A program made the position numbers and the translations under genes. Positions 24,651 through 35,400 of a DNA stretch of 64,000 nt are shown piece after piece. Origin of the DNA: Maricaulis sp036231565 (GTDB lineage: Bacteria > Pseudomonadota > Alphaproteobacteria > Caulobacterales > Maricaulaceae). Numbering within the stretch: position 1 is the stretch's first letter; every line of letters starts with the position of its first letter. The stretch is taken from positions 1-64,000 of the forward strand of contig JAZAHA010000013.1 of assembly GCA_036231565.1 (NCBI GenBank), read 5' to 3'. The notes below the pieces were generated by a model that made no database searches, was not told the DNA's origin, and saw only the letters and a program-made list of their open reading frames with translations.

Positions 24651-27251
24651 ATGCAGCGGCTAATCCTGGCGATCGCAGGCGCATGTCTGCTGCTCGGAGC
24701 AATGTGCGAACCCGCATCCGGCCATGGCCGGATGGACGATACCGTGCCTGCGAGCACCTATCGGCAGGCTGTCGAGTCGGCCCAGGCGGTCATGATGGCC
24801 TCGCCGCAGGAAGCGCTCGAGCGCGCCCGCACGGCGGAAGCCCTGATTCCGACCATTACCGATTTCACCGATCCGGCCACGGCCCAGGCAACGGTCTGGT
24901 GGCTGCAGGCGGAAGCGCTCTTGCGCCTGGCCCGGTTCGAGGACGCCCTGCCCGTCGCCAACCGCGCACTCGAGGCACTGGGCCGGAACCCGCCCAGCAC
25001 CAAGCTTCACGCGGATATCCTCACCGCCCTCGGCCGCATTCACAAGATGCTGGGCGGCCATGGCGAAGCGCTGGAAAACTACCAGAACGCCTATGATATC
25101 TACCGGGACATCGGTGAGCCGCGCAGTGAATCCATTACCCTGCAGGGCATCGCCTCGCTCTACACGGACGCACGTCAGTATGAGCGCGCGGTCGAGTATT
25201 TCCGCCACGCGCTGGAGCGCTATCAGGATCCGGCACTCGGCCTGTCGGCCAACAATAACATCGCCAATGCGCTGACCCAGCTGGAACGTTATGATGAGGC
25301 CGAACTCGCCTTCGAGGCGGCGCTGACGCTCGCACGCGACATGGAGAGCGCGTCGCTGGAGGCCCGCATCCTCGAAAACCTCGCGATCATGCAGGTCGAG
25401 GCCGGTCATTATGACGACGCTACAGCCAGTATCGATCTGGCCTTCGAACGTGTCAGCGACATGCCGGACCTGGAGTGGACTCGCTTTTTCTGGGGCGTGC
25501 GTTCCGAGATCGCCTATGCCCGAGGCGACATCTCGACGGCCATCGATCACATGGAACGTGTCTTCGACGGGCGGGACCTGACAACCACGACACAAGCCTA
25601 CATCACCTATCACGAGATGGCGGCCCAGCTCTATGAGTCCGAAGGAGACTGGCGCCAGGCGATGGAGCACCTGCGTGCCTTCAAACGGCTCGCTGACGAC
25701 CGCGCCGAATTCGCCGCCTCTGCCAATACGGCCCTGATCAACGCACAGTTCGACTTCGCCATCCAGGAAATGGAGATCGACCGGCTGCGGATCGAGGGTC
25801 TGCAGCGCGAACTCGCCCTGCAGAACTCCCGCGCCAGCCAGCGCGTGATCGCCGCAACCGCCGCGCTGGCCCTGGTGCTGATGCTGCTGATCGTCGCCGT
25901 CGTGCGCCAGCGTTCGGCCAAGGAGCGCGCGCGCATCCTCGCCCGTACGCTGTACGAGGACTCCCAGACCGGCCTGCCCTCCCGCGCTGCGCTCGAGCGC
26001 AGCCTGGCCGAATGCGCCGTGCGCTCGGATGTGCCGCCGAATGTCATCGCCCTCCAGCTCAATCGCCGCAAACACCTTGAAAGCGTTCTGGGTTTCACCA
26101 AATTCGCCGAGATCCAGGCCCGCATGGCTGCCCGCCTGCGCGAGATCGAGCCGGTCGACGCCGTCTACAGTATCTCGCCCGGCATGCTCGGCATTCTGGC
26201 GACCTGCCGCACGGCCGACGACGCCCTGGCCCTGGCCCGGGCCTGTGTGGAACGTCTGGCCGAGCCTGTCCGGATTGCCGACCTTGATATCGACGTCTCG
26301 GTCCGCGGCGGCGTCGGGATCGGCGACGATCCGGAATTGTGCATCCGCCACGCGACGATTGCCGTTCACCAGGCACAACAGCACCGTGAGGCTGCAGCCC
26401 TGTTCGATGCCGGCCAGTACGGCGACCCGTCGCGCAATCTGACCCTGATGACCCGCATGCTCCAGGCGACCCGGTCGGGCGATATGAGCATGCACTACCA
26501 GCCCAAGCTGAACCTGCGTACCGGGCGCTACCAGTCTGCCGAAGCACTGTGCCGCTGGTTCGATCCGCAGCAGGGCTTCATCCCGCCGTCGGCCTTTATC
26601 CATCAGGCCGAGGAGATGGGGCATATCCGCGCGCTCACCGAATGGGCGATCCAGCGGGTGATCGACGACCAGCGCCGCTTTGCCGAAGCCGGTCACGATA
26701 TCTGCGTTGCGACCAATATCTCCGGTGCGCTCGTCTGCGATACGGATTTCGTCAATATCGCCCTTGATCTGATCAAGACGGCCTCGGGCCGGATCACGTT
26801 CGAGATCACGGAAACTGCCGTGATGGACGATCCGGAACTGGCCATCGCCAACCTGAACCGCATCAACGAGGCGGGCGTGCGCCTGTCGATCGACGATTAC
26901 GGTTCAGGCCTGTCCTCACTGGCCTATCTGCGCACGCTGCCGGCGCGCGAACTGAAGCTCGACCGTGCCTTCGTGCAGCACGTGGCGACCTCTGAACGCG
27001 ACCGCATGGTGGTGAAATCGACCGTCGATCTCGCCCACAATCTCGGCCTGGATCTCGTCGCCGAAGGTGTCGAGGACGAGGCCGGGCTGGCGATCGTGAA
27101 ACTGCTGGGCTGCGACTGGGCGCAGGGCTTCGGCCTGTCCAAGCCGCTGCCGGTGCCGGAACTGGTCGCCTTCCTCGATGCTGCGAAGGCAGCGGGAGCC
27201 GTCGACCTGCCGGCCCCCGCCTTCACTCCGCGCCAGATCGGCACGCGTTGA
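24651..27251 (+). CDS. TPR sensor with degenerate GGDEF and intact EAL domain (c-di-GMP phosphodiesterase)
   Basis: This 866-residue protein has a signal peptide, a periplasmic tetratricopeptide region (about 35-335), a coiled helix, one TM segment (about 397-417) and cytoplasmic GGDEF-like and EAL domains. The GGDEF position reads SISPGMLGIL, so cyclase activity is lost. The EAL domain keeps its metal and catalytic residues: SAEAL, NISG, EITE, DDYGSG, ELKLDR and EGVED. It is therefore predicted to degrade c-di-GMP under control of a periplasmic protein-binding domain. Its stop abuts the stop of the convergent S9 gene with no spacer. Confidence 0.88.
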   Translation: MQRLILAIAGACLLLGAMCEPASGHGRMDDTVPASTYRQAVESAQAVMMASPQEALERARTAEALIPTITDFTDPATAQATVWWLQAEALLRLARFEDALPVANRALEALGRNPPSTKLHADILTALGRIHKMLGGHGEALENYQNAYDIYRDIGEPRSESITLQGIASLYTDARQYERAVEYFRHALERYQDPALGLSANNNIANALTQLERYDEAELAFEAALTLARDMESASLEARILENLAIMQVEAGHYDDATASIDLAFERVSDMPDLEWTRFFWGVRSEIAYARGDISTAIDHMERVFDGRDLTTTTQAYITYHEMAAQLYESEGDWRQAMEHLRAFKRLADDRAEFAASANTALINAQFDFAIQEMEIDRLRIEGLQRELALQNSRASQRVIAATAALALVLMLLIVAVVRQRSAKERARILARTLYEDSQTGLPSRAALERSLAECAVRSDVPPNVIALQLNRRKHLESVLGFTKFAEIQARMAARLREIEPVDAVYSISPGMLGILATCRTADDALALARACVERLAEPVRIADLDIDVSVRGGVGIGDDPELCIRHATIAVHQAQQHREAAALFDAGQYGDPSRNLTLMTRMLQATRSGDMSMHYQPKLNLRTGRYQSAEALCRWFDPQQGFIPPSAFIHQAEEMGHIRALTEWAIQRVIDDQRRFAEAGHDICVATNISGALVCDTDFVNIALDLIKTASGRITFEITETAVMDDPELAIANLNRINEAGVRLSIDDYGSGLSSLAYLRTLPARELKLDRAFVQHVATSERDRMVVKSTVDLAHNLGLDLVAEGVEDEAGLAIVKLLGCDWAQGFGLSKPLPVPELVAFLDAAKAAGAVDLPAPAFTPRQIGTR

Positions 27252-29336
27252 TTACGCATCGTCCTCCTCGTCACCCGGATCGACGGGCAGAGGCTGCCAC
27301 TCATAGGCCTCGCGGCCCAGATGCCGGGCATACCAGTCCAGTTCGGCATTGATGCGAAACAGGCGGTGCGACAGGTCCGAGAAGGAATGTCCCTCGCCCG
27401 GCGCCAGGTAGAGCCGCGTCTCGACACCCAGATTGCGCAGCGCCTGGTAGAGCATGATCGATTGTGACGGGTGCACCCGCTCGTCATTCTCGCCGGCAAA
27501 GATCAGGGTCGGCGTGGTCACCCGGTAGAGGTCCCGCAGCAGGGATTGCGGCTGGAACACCGTCTCCAGTGCCCCCTCGGCCCAGGCATCGGCTCCGAAC
27601 AAGAGACGGCGCGCCTGGCGGGTATCGCTGGTCAGATGGTGCACGGCCCAGTCGACGGCCCCGGCCCCGGACGAGGCTGCGCGGAAGCGGTCCGTCGTGG
27701 TGATCAGCCGGTTGGTCATGTGACCGCCGGCGCTCCAGCCCGACATGATCAGCTGCTCGGGATCGGCACGCCCTGTCTCGACGAGATAGTCGACCCCGCT
27801 CATCACATCGCGGTCGGCATGGGCGAAATAAGTGCCGTGCATGGCCTGCATGAAGGCGTCGCCATAGCCGGTGCCGCCGCGATAATTCACCCACAGCACG
27901 CCATAGCCCTGTGCGGTCATGACCGGCACATAGCGCCCCCATTTCCACATGCCGAACTCATCCGCCGAGCGCGGCCCGCCATGGGCCTGCACGACAAGCG
28001 GCGGCGGACCGTCACCGGTGCGGACCAGCGGCGGGAAGTAGAAGCCCTCGATCACCTGGCCGTCATGACTGGTCCAGCGGATCAGCTGCTGCTCCGGCAG
28101 GTGATAGGGCGCGACGGTGGCCGCACCGATCGTCGTCAGGCGGGTTTCCGCCCCGTCGGCCGTGATCCGCCAGAGATCGCCATTCGTCGCCGGCGTCTCG
28201 AACAGGGCGACGGCATTGCCCGCTGCATCCAGCGACCAGTCGGCCAGGTGCCGGTCGTGCAGCGACAGCGCCGTCACCGCGCCGCTTTCCGCATCGATGC
28301 GCACCAGGCCGGAGCGCACACCGGCCTGCACCGCCATGACCAGCGTCTCGCCATCGGGCAGCCAGGCCATGCCGTCGACCTCGAAATCGAACCCCTCGGT
28401 CAGGATCCGGCTCTCATTGGTCTCCAGATCGATGACGATGAGATTGTTCTGAACATAGTCGAGCCCGGCGCCGCTGACGCGTGCCTTGTAGGCAATCCGC
28501 CGGCCGTCGGGCGACAGGCGGGCATTGCTTTCCATCCAGTTGTTGGCGGTGATGCGGCGGAACTGGCCGCCCGGTTCGGGCGTCTCGCTGATCCAGAGCT
28601 CGCTGTCATAGGCGGAGTCCAGATCGGCGGCCGGTGCGATGCGGATCAGCACGGCGCCGCTGGCAGCCACATCATAGCTGCGCACCGACCAGTCGCCCTG
28701 CGTCATGCGCTGGCGCGCACCGCTGTCGACATCGACCCGCCAGAGATGGCGGTGCCGCGTGGTCTCGAAATAGGGCTCGATCAGCTCGACCCGGTCACGC
28801 CGGTCGCGCTGCTCGTCGCTGAGATCGTCGGTCGCCAGGTAGTAGATGAACTGTCCGTCCGGCGACCAGGACATGCTCTGCACGGACGTGGGGTGGCGGG
28901 TCAGCCGGCGCAGATCGCTGCCATCGGCATTGGCCAGGAAGACCTCGTCTTCCTTGCGCCCCTCCGGCGGCTGGTCCGCCGCCAGCATCCGGCCGTCGGG
29001 CGAGAAGGCCACCGTATCCGCTTCGTCGAAGCCGGACAGATAGCTCAGCTGACCGGAGGCGATATCGAGCACCCAGTACCGGTCAACCAGCTCGTCCTCG
29101 GCCCAGTCGGCATGGGTCAGCGTGACGATCGCACGCTGACCGTCATCGGCCAGCGAGACTTCGCTGATATGGCGAAGCGCCACCATCTCGACCGGTGTCA
29201 TATACCGGTCGGCCGCCGGGATTTCCGGCCGGGCGGCAAGCGTTGCAGGCAGCGGGTCTTCGGCGAAGGCAGGGTGCAGGGATGCGCTCGCGGCCAGCAT
29301 CGCGGCCACGGCGGGAAAAGCAGAATGACGGAACAT
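27252..29336 (-). CDS. Secreted S9 family prolyl oligopeptidase-like serine peptidase
   Basis: This 694-residue precursor has a signal peptide (residues 1-25), a beta-propeller with TolB/DPP-like repeats (FSPDGRMLAA, WSPDGQFIYY, LSPDGRRIAY), then an alpha/beta hydrolase domain from about residue 420. The triad is Ser535 in GWSAGG, Asp618 in AGENDERV and His650 in GEGHSFSD. The family cleaves short peptides, often after Pro or Ala, or acyl-peptides. It lies 119 bases downstream of a TonB receptor in the same direction, which suggests joint peptide import and digestion. Confidence 0.9.
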   Translation of the reverse strand: MFRHSAFPAVAAMLAASASLHPAFAEDPLPATLAARPEIPAADRYMTPVEMVALRHISEVSLADDGQRAIVTLTHADWAEDELVDRYWVLDIASGQLSYLSGFDEADTVAFSPDGRMLAADQPPEGRKEDEVFLANADGSDLRRLTRHPTSVQSMSWSPDGQFIYYLATDDLSDEQRDRRDRVELIEPYFETTRHRHLWRVDVDSGARQRMTQGDWSVRSYDVAASGAVLIRIAPAADLDSAYDSELWISETPEPGGQFRRITANNWMESNARLSPDGRRIAYKARVSGAGLDYVQNNLIVIDLETNESRILTEGFDFEVDGMAWLPDGETLVMAVQAGVRSGLVRIDAESGAVTALSLHDRHLADWSLDAAGNAVALFETPATNGDLWRITADGAETRLTTIGAATVAPYHLPEQQLIRWTSHDGQVIEGFYFPPLVRTGDGPPPLVVQAHGGPRSADEFGMWKWGRYVPVMTAQGYGVLWVNYRGGTGYGDAFMQAMHGTYFAHADRDVMSGVDYLVETGRADPEQLIMSGWSAGGHMTNRLITTTDRFRAASSGAGAVDWAVHHLTSDTRQARRLLFGADAWAEGALETVFQPQSLLRDLYRVTTPTLIFAGENDERVHPSQSIMLYQALRNLGVETRLYLAPGEGHSFSDLSHRLFRINAELDWYARHLGREAYEWQPLPVDPGDEEDDA

Positions 29337-29390
29337 GGTATCCTCGCGACGCCTTGCCGGCGCCGTCCAGTCAAAGCGTTGGAAGAGTGC

Positions 29391-29431
29391 CCGGCACCCT
29401 GCCCTGCCATAAAGACAGGACAGGGTGCCGG
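29391..29431. other. Long stem-loop between TonB receptor and S9 peptidase genes
   Basis: An 11-bp perfect stem (CCGGCACCCTG at 29391-29401, CAGGGTGCCGG at 29421-29431) is extended by an inner 4-bp pair. Neither side has a T-run, so it is not a standard terminator. It could be a processing or stability element that partly insulates the peptidase gene from the receptor gene. Confidence 0.45.
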
Positions 29432-29455
29432 ACCCAATCGTCTCGGAGGATGAGA

Positions 29456-32359
29456 CTAGAAGCGGGAGCGGACACCGACGTAGAACTGGCGTCCGATCGG
29501 ATCGTTCTGCGGCCCCTTCAGGTTGGACGTGCTGCCCGAGTTGAAATTGCTGGGCAGGAAGGTGCCGTAATCGTCGAACAGATTGTTGATGCCGGCATAA
29601 ACCGTGGTGCGGTACTCGTCACCGAAGCGGTAGCGGGCATAGATGTTCGACACGAAGCGGTCATCGGCCTCGAAATAGTAGGGATCGCTCGGATCCACAT
29701 CGAGATCGTCGATGCCGCCGGACTCATACTTCAGCGTATAGCTGGCGTAGAAGTCGCCGCGGCTCCAGGACAGACGAGCCCGCGCTTCGTGGGTCGGGTC
29801 GTACATCGAACCGTTGGAGTCCTCGCGCACCGGCGTACCGGCTTCACCGATGAACTCGTACTCGTCAGCCAGCGAGCGCGAATAGCGCAGGTCGAGGCCG
29901 AACTCACCCGGCACGGACTGCACTTCAAAGTCCCACAGCACCGACACGTCGATGCCTTCGGACAGCAGCTCGTTGAGGTTTTCCTGGCGGTTGATCACCT
30001 CGATTACCCGGCCGTTCGACGTGTCGCGCGTGACGACATCGCAAAAACGGTTGTTCGGGAAGTTCGGCGAGCCATAGCACAGGTCGACCGTGGTCTGGGT
30101 AGAAACCGAGCCGATCGCGTCTTCGACCTTGATATTGTAGTAGTCGACAATGACGACGAGGTCTTCGGCAAAGGACGGCGCCCATACAGCACCGACGGTG
30201 AAGGTGTCGGCGGTTTCCTCGGTCAGCGTGTTGTTGCCGGCATTCGGCGCATTCACCGAGCCGTCGAACTCGAAGGGCTGTCCGACGTTATTGGGATCGG
30301 CGAAGAAGGCCTGGATGCCAGGATTGCTGAGACAATTGGCAGCGATTACGGCCGGATCGAAACCGGTACCCGGCGGGGCGGTGACACCCGAACCGTCCGG
30401 CCGGAGGCCATCACACGGATCCCGCAGATCGTCAGCGTCCTGACGCGGCGCCGAGTAGAATTCGGTGATCGTGGGAGCCCGTTGCGAGCGTGAATACTGC
30501 GTACGGAAACGCAGCGTGTCAGTCGGTTCCCAGTAGCCCCCCACATTGTAGGACGAGATCGTGCCGATCGTGGAATAGTCGGCCACCCGCGCGGCAAGCT
30601 GTGCCGTGACGTTTTCCAGAACCGGAATTTCGACTTCGGCAAACGCCTCGACCACGTCGAAGCTGGCTTCAATTTCCGGGATCACCGACAGGCTGGTGGT
30701 CTCTTCCAGAATGATGGCGTCGACATTCGTGTCCTGGGTTTCTTCACGCCATTCCAGACCGAAGGCAGCGGACACCGCACCGGCCGGCGCGTCGAACAGC
30801 TCGCCATTCATCGAGCCGCCGATCACGGTCTGCTCGCGGATCTGCTGCACATGGCCGTCGATACGGATGTAGTCGGCCATTTCCGGCGTGATCGACCCCT
30901 CACCGAAAATATTCAGCGGGATACAGCCATCGGCACGGGCACCGGCATCGGCGCACTGATAGCCGCCGGCCCCGTCGGACTCGACATCCAAGGCATAGTG
31001 GATGTTGAGATAGTTCAGGTTGTTGCCCTGGATCTGGTTCTGCTCGAACCGGCCATAGGTGGCGAAGGCATTCCACTGCCAGGTCTCGCCGACCTCGCCC
31101 GTCAGACCGGTGGCAAGGCGCATCGTCTCGCGCTCATTGTCACGGGTTTCCTGCCCCACTTCGACAAAGCGGCGGTACCAGCTGACCGAGCCTGAACGCG
31201 TCTCCTCGACGGCCGCCGGGATGAAGGGATGGTCGCTGGCGATCTGGCCGATATCGAACGTATTGCCGATCGGGCCGATATCGGTGGAGTAGATCGCGGA
31301 CTCGTAGGAGCCCTCATAAAGGCTGTCGACACGCGACCAGAGCAGGTCCGCAAACACCTCGATGCGCGGCGTCAGCTCGTAGCGGCCACGGGCAGCAGCT
31401 GTGTAGGCTGTGACTTCCGGAGACAGGGTGCGGCCCGGACGGTAGTTCCAGCCATCCAGCGCGGTCTCGAAGCCGATGGCCGGATCCCGGCCGTCATCGG
31501 GAGCGAGGGATTTGTCATTGTACCAGACGCCATCGACATTCCAGGCATCGTCGCTCTCGAAGCGGCCACCCGGGATGTAGGAGGTCAGCGAGTAGTCATT
31601 GTACTCGCCATTGCCCGACCAGTCGTCGGTGCGCAACGAGTCGGGACGGGTCTCGTCGGCATAGACCGCAGTCTCATGGTCATAGCTCAGCGCCACCATG
31701 ATATTGCCGCGGTCATTGTCGAAATTGCGGCCCATCGTCAGTTCGAGCGTGGTTTCCCGTTCACCGCTCGCATCGGCCCAGCCATAGCGGGCCTCGGCCT
31801 CGACGCCTTCCATATTGCGCTCGAGGATGATGTTGGCCACGCCGGCAATGGCGTCGGAACCGTAGATCGCCGAGGCGCCGCCGGTGGTGACTTCGATGGA
31901 GTCCACGAAACCGGCCGGAATGGTCTGCAGGCTGACGCGTTCGCCATTGCCCGAGTTCGACACGGCGCGGCGGCCATCGATCAGGACCAGCGTCCGCTCG
32001 GAGCCGAGGCCACGCAGGTTGATGGTCGAAAGACCGGAATTCTGGATGCTCAGATCGGTGCTTTCCGGCGACAGGCTGGAATCAACGCCCGGGATATCAA
32101 CCAGGATTTCGCCGACATCCACCGTGCCGGACTCGTCGATATCGTCCGTCGTGAAGATCTGGGTCGGGATCGCCGTGGTGGCATTGGAACGCCGGATGCG
32201 CGAGCCGGTGACCACGATCGTGTCTTCGCTGGAGGCCTGCGTATCGGCGGAAGCATCCTGCGCCATCGCGGCGCCGCCGAGCAGCATGGCAGCGGCGGAC
32301 ACACCGCCCATCAGCATGGCCCGGCCCGTGGTCCATGCGGTTCGATTACCCAAACTCAT
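29456..32359 (-). CDS. TonB-dependent receptor without signalling domain
   Basis: This 967-residue outer-membrane receptor has a signal peptide ending in GGAAMAQ, a plug domain (about 45-180, with LRGLGSERTLVLIDGRR and VTTGGASAIYGSDAIAGVANI) and a 22-strand-type barrel ending in Phe (YVGVRSRF). AAGGGG precedes the ATG at 32359. It is a clear paralogue of the next receptor upstream, sharing the plug motifs, a DPC motif and a late cysteine pair, but it lacks the STN domain. The operon order sigma, FecR, STN receptor, this receptor, peptidase suggests uptake of peptides or a related polymer. Confidence 0.9.
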   Translation of the reverse strand: MSLGNRTAWTTGRAMLMGGVSAAAMLLGGAAMAQDASADTQASSEDTIVVTGSRIRRSNATTAIPTQIFTTDDIDESGTVDVGEILVDIPGVDSSLSPESTDLSIQNSGLSTINLRGLGSERTLVLIDGRRAVSNSGNGERVSLQTIPAGFVDSIEVTTGGASAIYGSDAIAGVANIILERNMEGVEAEARYGWADASGERETTLELTMGRNFDNDRGNIMVALSYDHETAVYADETRPDSLRTDDWSGNGEYNDYSLTSYIPGGRFESDDAWNVDGVWYNDKSLAPDDGRDPAIGFETALDGWNYRPGRTLSPEVTAYTAAARGRYELTPRIEVFADLLWSRVDSLYEGSYESAIYSTDIGPIGNTFDIGQIASDHPFIPAAVEETRSGSVSWYRRFVEVGQETRDNERETMRLATGLTGEVGETWQWNAFATYGRFEQNQIQGNNLNYLNIHYALDVESDGAGGYQCADAGARADGCIPLNIFGEGSITPEMADYIRIDGHVQQIREQTVIGGSMNGELFDAPAGAVSAAFGLEWREETQDTNVDAIILEETTSLSVIPEIEASFDVVEAFAEVEIPVLENVTAQLAARVADYSTIGTISSYNVGGYWEPTDTLRFRTQYSRSQRAPTITEFYSAPRQDADDLRDPCDGLRPDGSGVTAPPGTGFDPAVIAANCLSNPGIQAFFADPNNVGQPFEFDGSVNAPNAGNNTLTEETADTFTVGAVWAPSFAEDLVVIVDYYNIKVEDAIGSVSTQTTVDLCYGSPNFPNNRFCDVVTRDTSNGRVIEVINRQENLNELLSEGIDVSVLWDFEVQSVPGEFGLDLRYSRSLADEYEFIGEAGTPVREDSNGSMYDPTHEARARLSWSRGDFYASYTLKYESGGIDDLDVDPSDPYYFEADDRFVSNIYARYRFGDEYRTTVYAGINNLFDDYGTFLPSNFNSGSTSNLKGPQNDPIGRQFYVGVRSRF

Positions 32360-32485
32360 TCGAAATCCCCTTGTTTTTCGCACCGTCCCCTCGACCGCGC
32401 GTAGCGTTGGTAGAGGGGGAGACACGCAAGGGGGCGCATCGGGTACCCGGGCTGTCACAAATTTTGAGAAAAAGATGCCGCCGGG

Positions 32486-35400
32486 CTACCAGCGGGCCCG
32501 GACACCGGCATAGAAGCGCCGCCCGGCCGCGTCATAGCCCGGGCTGAAATTGCGCCGGCCGCCGCTTTCCGTACCGCTTGGCAGGAAGGGGCCGTAATCG
32601 TAGAAGACATTGTTGATGCCGCCGAAAATCTGCAGCCGGCCATCGGCCCCGGCGAGATAGCGCACATGCAGGTCGTGCTGCATCCACGGATCGATCTCCA
32701 GAAAGAGCATATCTTCGGCATTGGCCTTCGCCGCGCGGTCATGCCCGTCGACGGCGGCGCCTTCATAGCGCACCCGCCACTGCATCAGCCACGGTCCGCG
32801 CGTCACGCCCAGCCGGGCCGTCCAGCGGTGGTGCGGCGCGCCGACCTCGCCATCCCAGACGGATCGGCTGACCTCGCCATCCGACCCTTCAAACACCTGC
32901 TCGAGGCGATCAGTATAGGTGTAGAGAATCCGCAAATCCCAGTCACCCGCCCAGATCGAGGAGGGTGACATCTGCCAGGCATAGTCCAGCGTCACATCAG
33001 CCCCGGCGGACCGGATCTCGTTGAGATTGGCGACGCGGTTCTGCATCTCGAGCAGCTGGCCCGTCTCGCCGCGCTCGATGTCGGCACAGTACCGGTTGGC
33101 GGAGATCGCAACCGGTGCGCCATAGCATTCGGACAGCAAAGCCTGGCTGGACAGGGACGAGATCGCGCCGGACACCCGGATGTCGTAGACGTCGACCGAC
33201 AGGCTGAGCTCTTCGGCGCGCACCGGGGTGAAGACCAGCCCCAGCGTCACGGCATCCGAGCGCTCTTCCTCGAGAGCCGGATTGCCCGTGTTCGGCGCAT
33301 AGACGCTGGTAATCGTCTGCTCATAGATGCCGTCTTCGGCAATGGCCCGGGCAATACCCGGTTCGGAGCGGCAGTTTTCGGCAAGCTGGCCGGAACTCGT
33401 GGCGGTTACGCCATGACAGGGATCGCTGACGGTGTCGTAGTCGCCGCGCGGACCGGAATAAAGCTCGGTCAGGCTGGGTGCGCGCTGGGCCCGGGAGACC
33501 TGCCCGCGAAAGGCCAGTGCGTCGCTGGCCGACCAGACACCGCCGAGACGATAGCTGCCGACCAGACCCACCCGGTCGATATCGTAATGGGCCAGACGCA
33601 CGGCTGCGGTGACGTCGAAACGATCCGGGACGACCGGCACCAACGCCTCGGCAAACACTTCGCTCGCATGGCCGACCGCGTCCAGATCGGGAACCCCGAC
33701 ATAGCCGGTCTCGCGATTGAGGGCCGCCGCATCGCCACGCGTGCGCTGGCTGTCGATGCGGTGTTCCAGCCCCCAGGCCACCGAAACGATCCGCCCGTCG
33801 GGCAATGCGACATCGCCCACCGCCGACCCGCCCAGCGTCCATTGCTCGACCTCGACCTCCAGCCGGTCAGTGGCACGGATATAGTCGGCCGCATCGGCCG
33901 AGATCGCATTCACACCGAACATGTCCAGCGGCGCACACCCGGCCGCGCGCGCAGCGGCGCTCACGCAGCGATAGCTGCCGGGATTTGCCGGATCGGCCTC
34001 GATATCCAGCGCATTGCGGATGTGCGCGTAATTCACCTCGCCGCTGCGCAGCTGGTCCTGGTCGTAGCGGCCATGGCCCAGCGCGACGTCCCAGCTCCAG
34101 ATCCCGGCCTCGCCCTGCAGTCCGGCCCAGAAACGCTGGGTCGTCCGGTCGTTCTGGCGGTATTCCTCGCCCAGCTCGCTGAAGCGGCGGCGCCATGTGA
34201 TGCCGGACAATCCCTCCGACAAGGCCGCCTGCCGGATCGGTTCGGGCACGAATGGGTGGTCGACCGGGATCATGCCGATCCGCTGATTGTCGAGCCCGAA
34301 GCGCTCATTGTAATACGCGGTCTGGGCTTCCCGCGTGGACAGGCTCTCGCTGTGCGAGAACAGGCCGGTGAAATAGGCCGAGACACCGCCATCGAAGTCA
34401 TAATCAAGCTTGAGCGCCAGCAGATCCCGCTCGCGCGGCACCGAGATCGTGGCGAAGACGCGGGTGTCATAGCCATCCGTCCCGATATCGAAGCCGGTCC
34501 GCAGCCCGGTTTCGTCATACCAGAAATCATAGCCGATGAAGCGTCCGCCCGGCGTGTAGCTCGACAGGTCCGCCTCCAGCGTTTTGCCATCGCTGGACAG
34601 GCTGACCGGAACCCGCGCCCAGTCGCGCTCCTCGGCACCGATACGGCGCATCCGGTCACGCGTGGCGTTGATCAGGAGCCGGCCGCGGCCATCGCCGAAC
34701 CGCCAGCCCTGCGTGGCGCTGAGCACGTGATACTGGCCGCCGCCATCCTGGGTCATGCCGGCCTGGGCAAGCAGGCGGCCGCCCTCCAGATCGTCGATCA
34801 GGACGAAATTGACCACGCCCGCAATCGCATCCGATCCATAGACCGCAGACGCGCCGCCGGTGGAGATTTCCACCCGTTCGACAAACTCCGCCGGAATGGT
34901 GTCCGAACCGAAACGGCTGGCATTGCCGCTGTTTGCCACCGTGCGCCGCCCGTCGATCAGGACCAGCGTGCGCGTCGTGCCCAGACCGCGCAGCCCGATC
35001 GAGGACAGGCCGGCATTCTGGGCGCTGAGATGCGTCGAGGCGTTGGAGAATTCCAGCGTCGCCGGCGACTGGCTGGCGATCATCTCGCCGATCTCGATCG
35101 CGCCAGAGGTTTCCAGCGCCGCACGGCCGATCACCTGTACCGGCAAGACCGCCGCCCGTCCGGCCCTTTCGAAGCGCGAACCGGTCACCAGGATCACTTC
35201 CTGCGGATCGATATAAGCCGATGCGACAGGCATTTCGGCGAGATCGACACCGGCCCGGTGCCCGGACAGGCGGATGACACCGGCCTGTGCCTCGCGCGCC
35301 GCGTCCGGCCCGGGCTCTTCGGCCCGCCGTCCGAGGACATGGGTGCGGGCATCGACGGTGCTGAATTCCAGCCCGGTTCCGGCAAGCAGCCGCTCGAGCC

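Noticed and set aside
29391..29431. Stem-loop after the second TonB receptor as a Rho-independent terminator
   Set aside because: The stem is strong but no T-tract follows on either strand, so I list it only as a structure.
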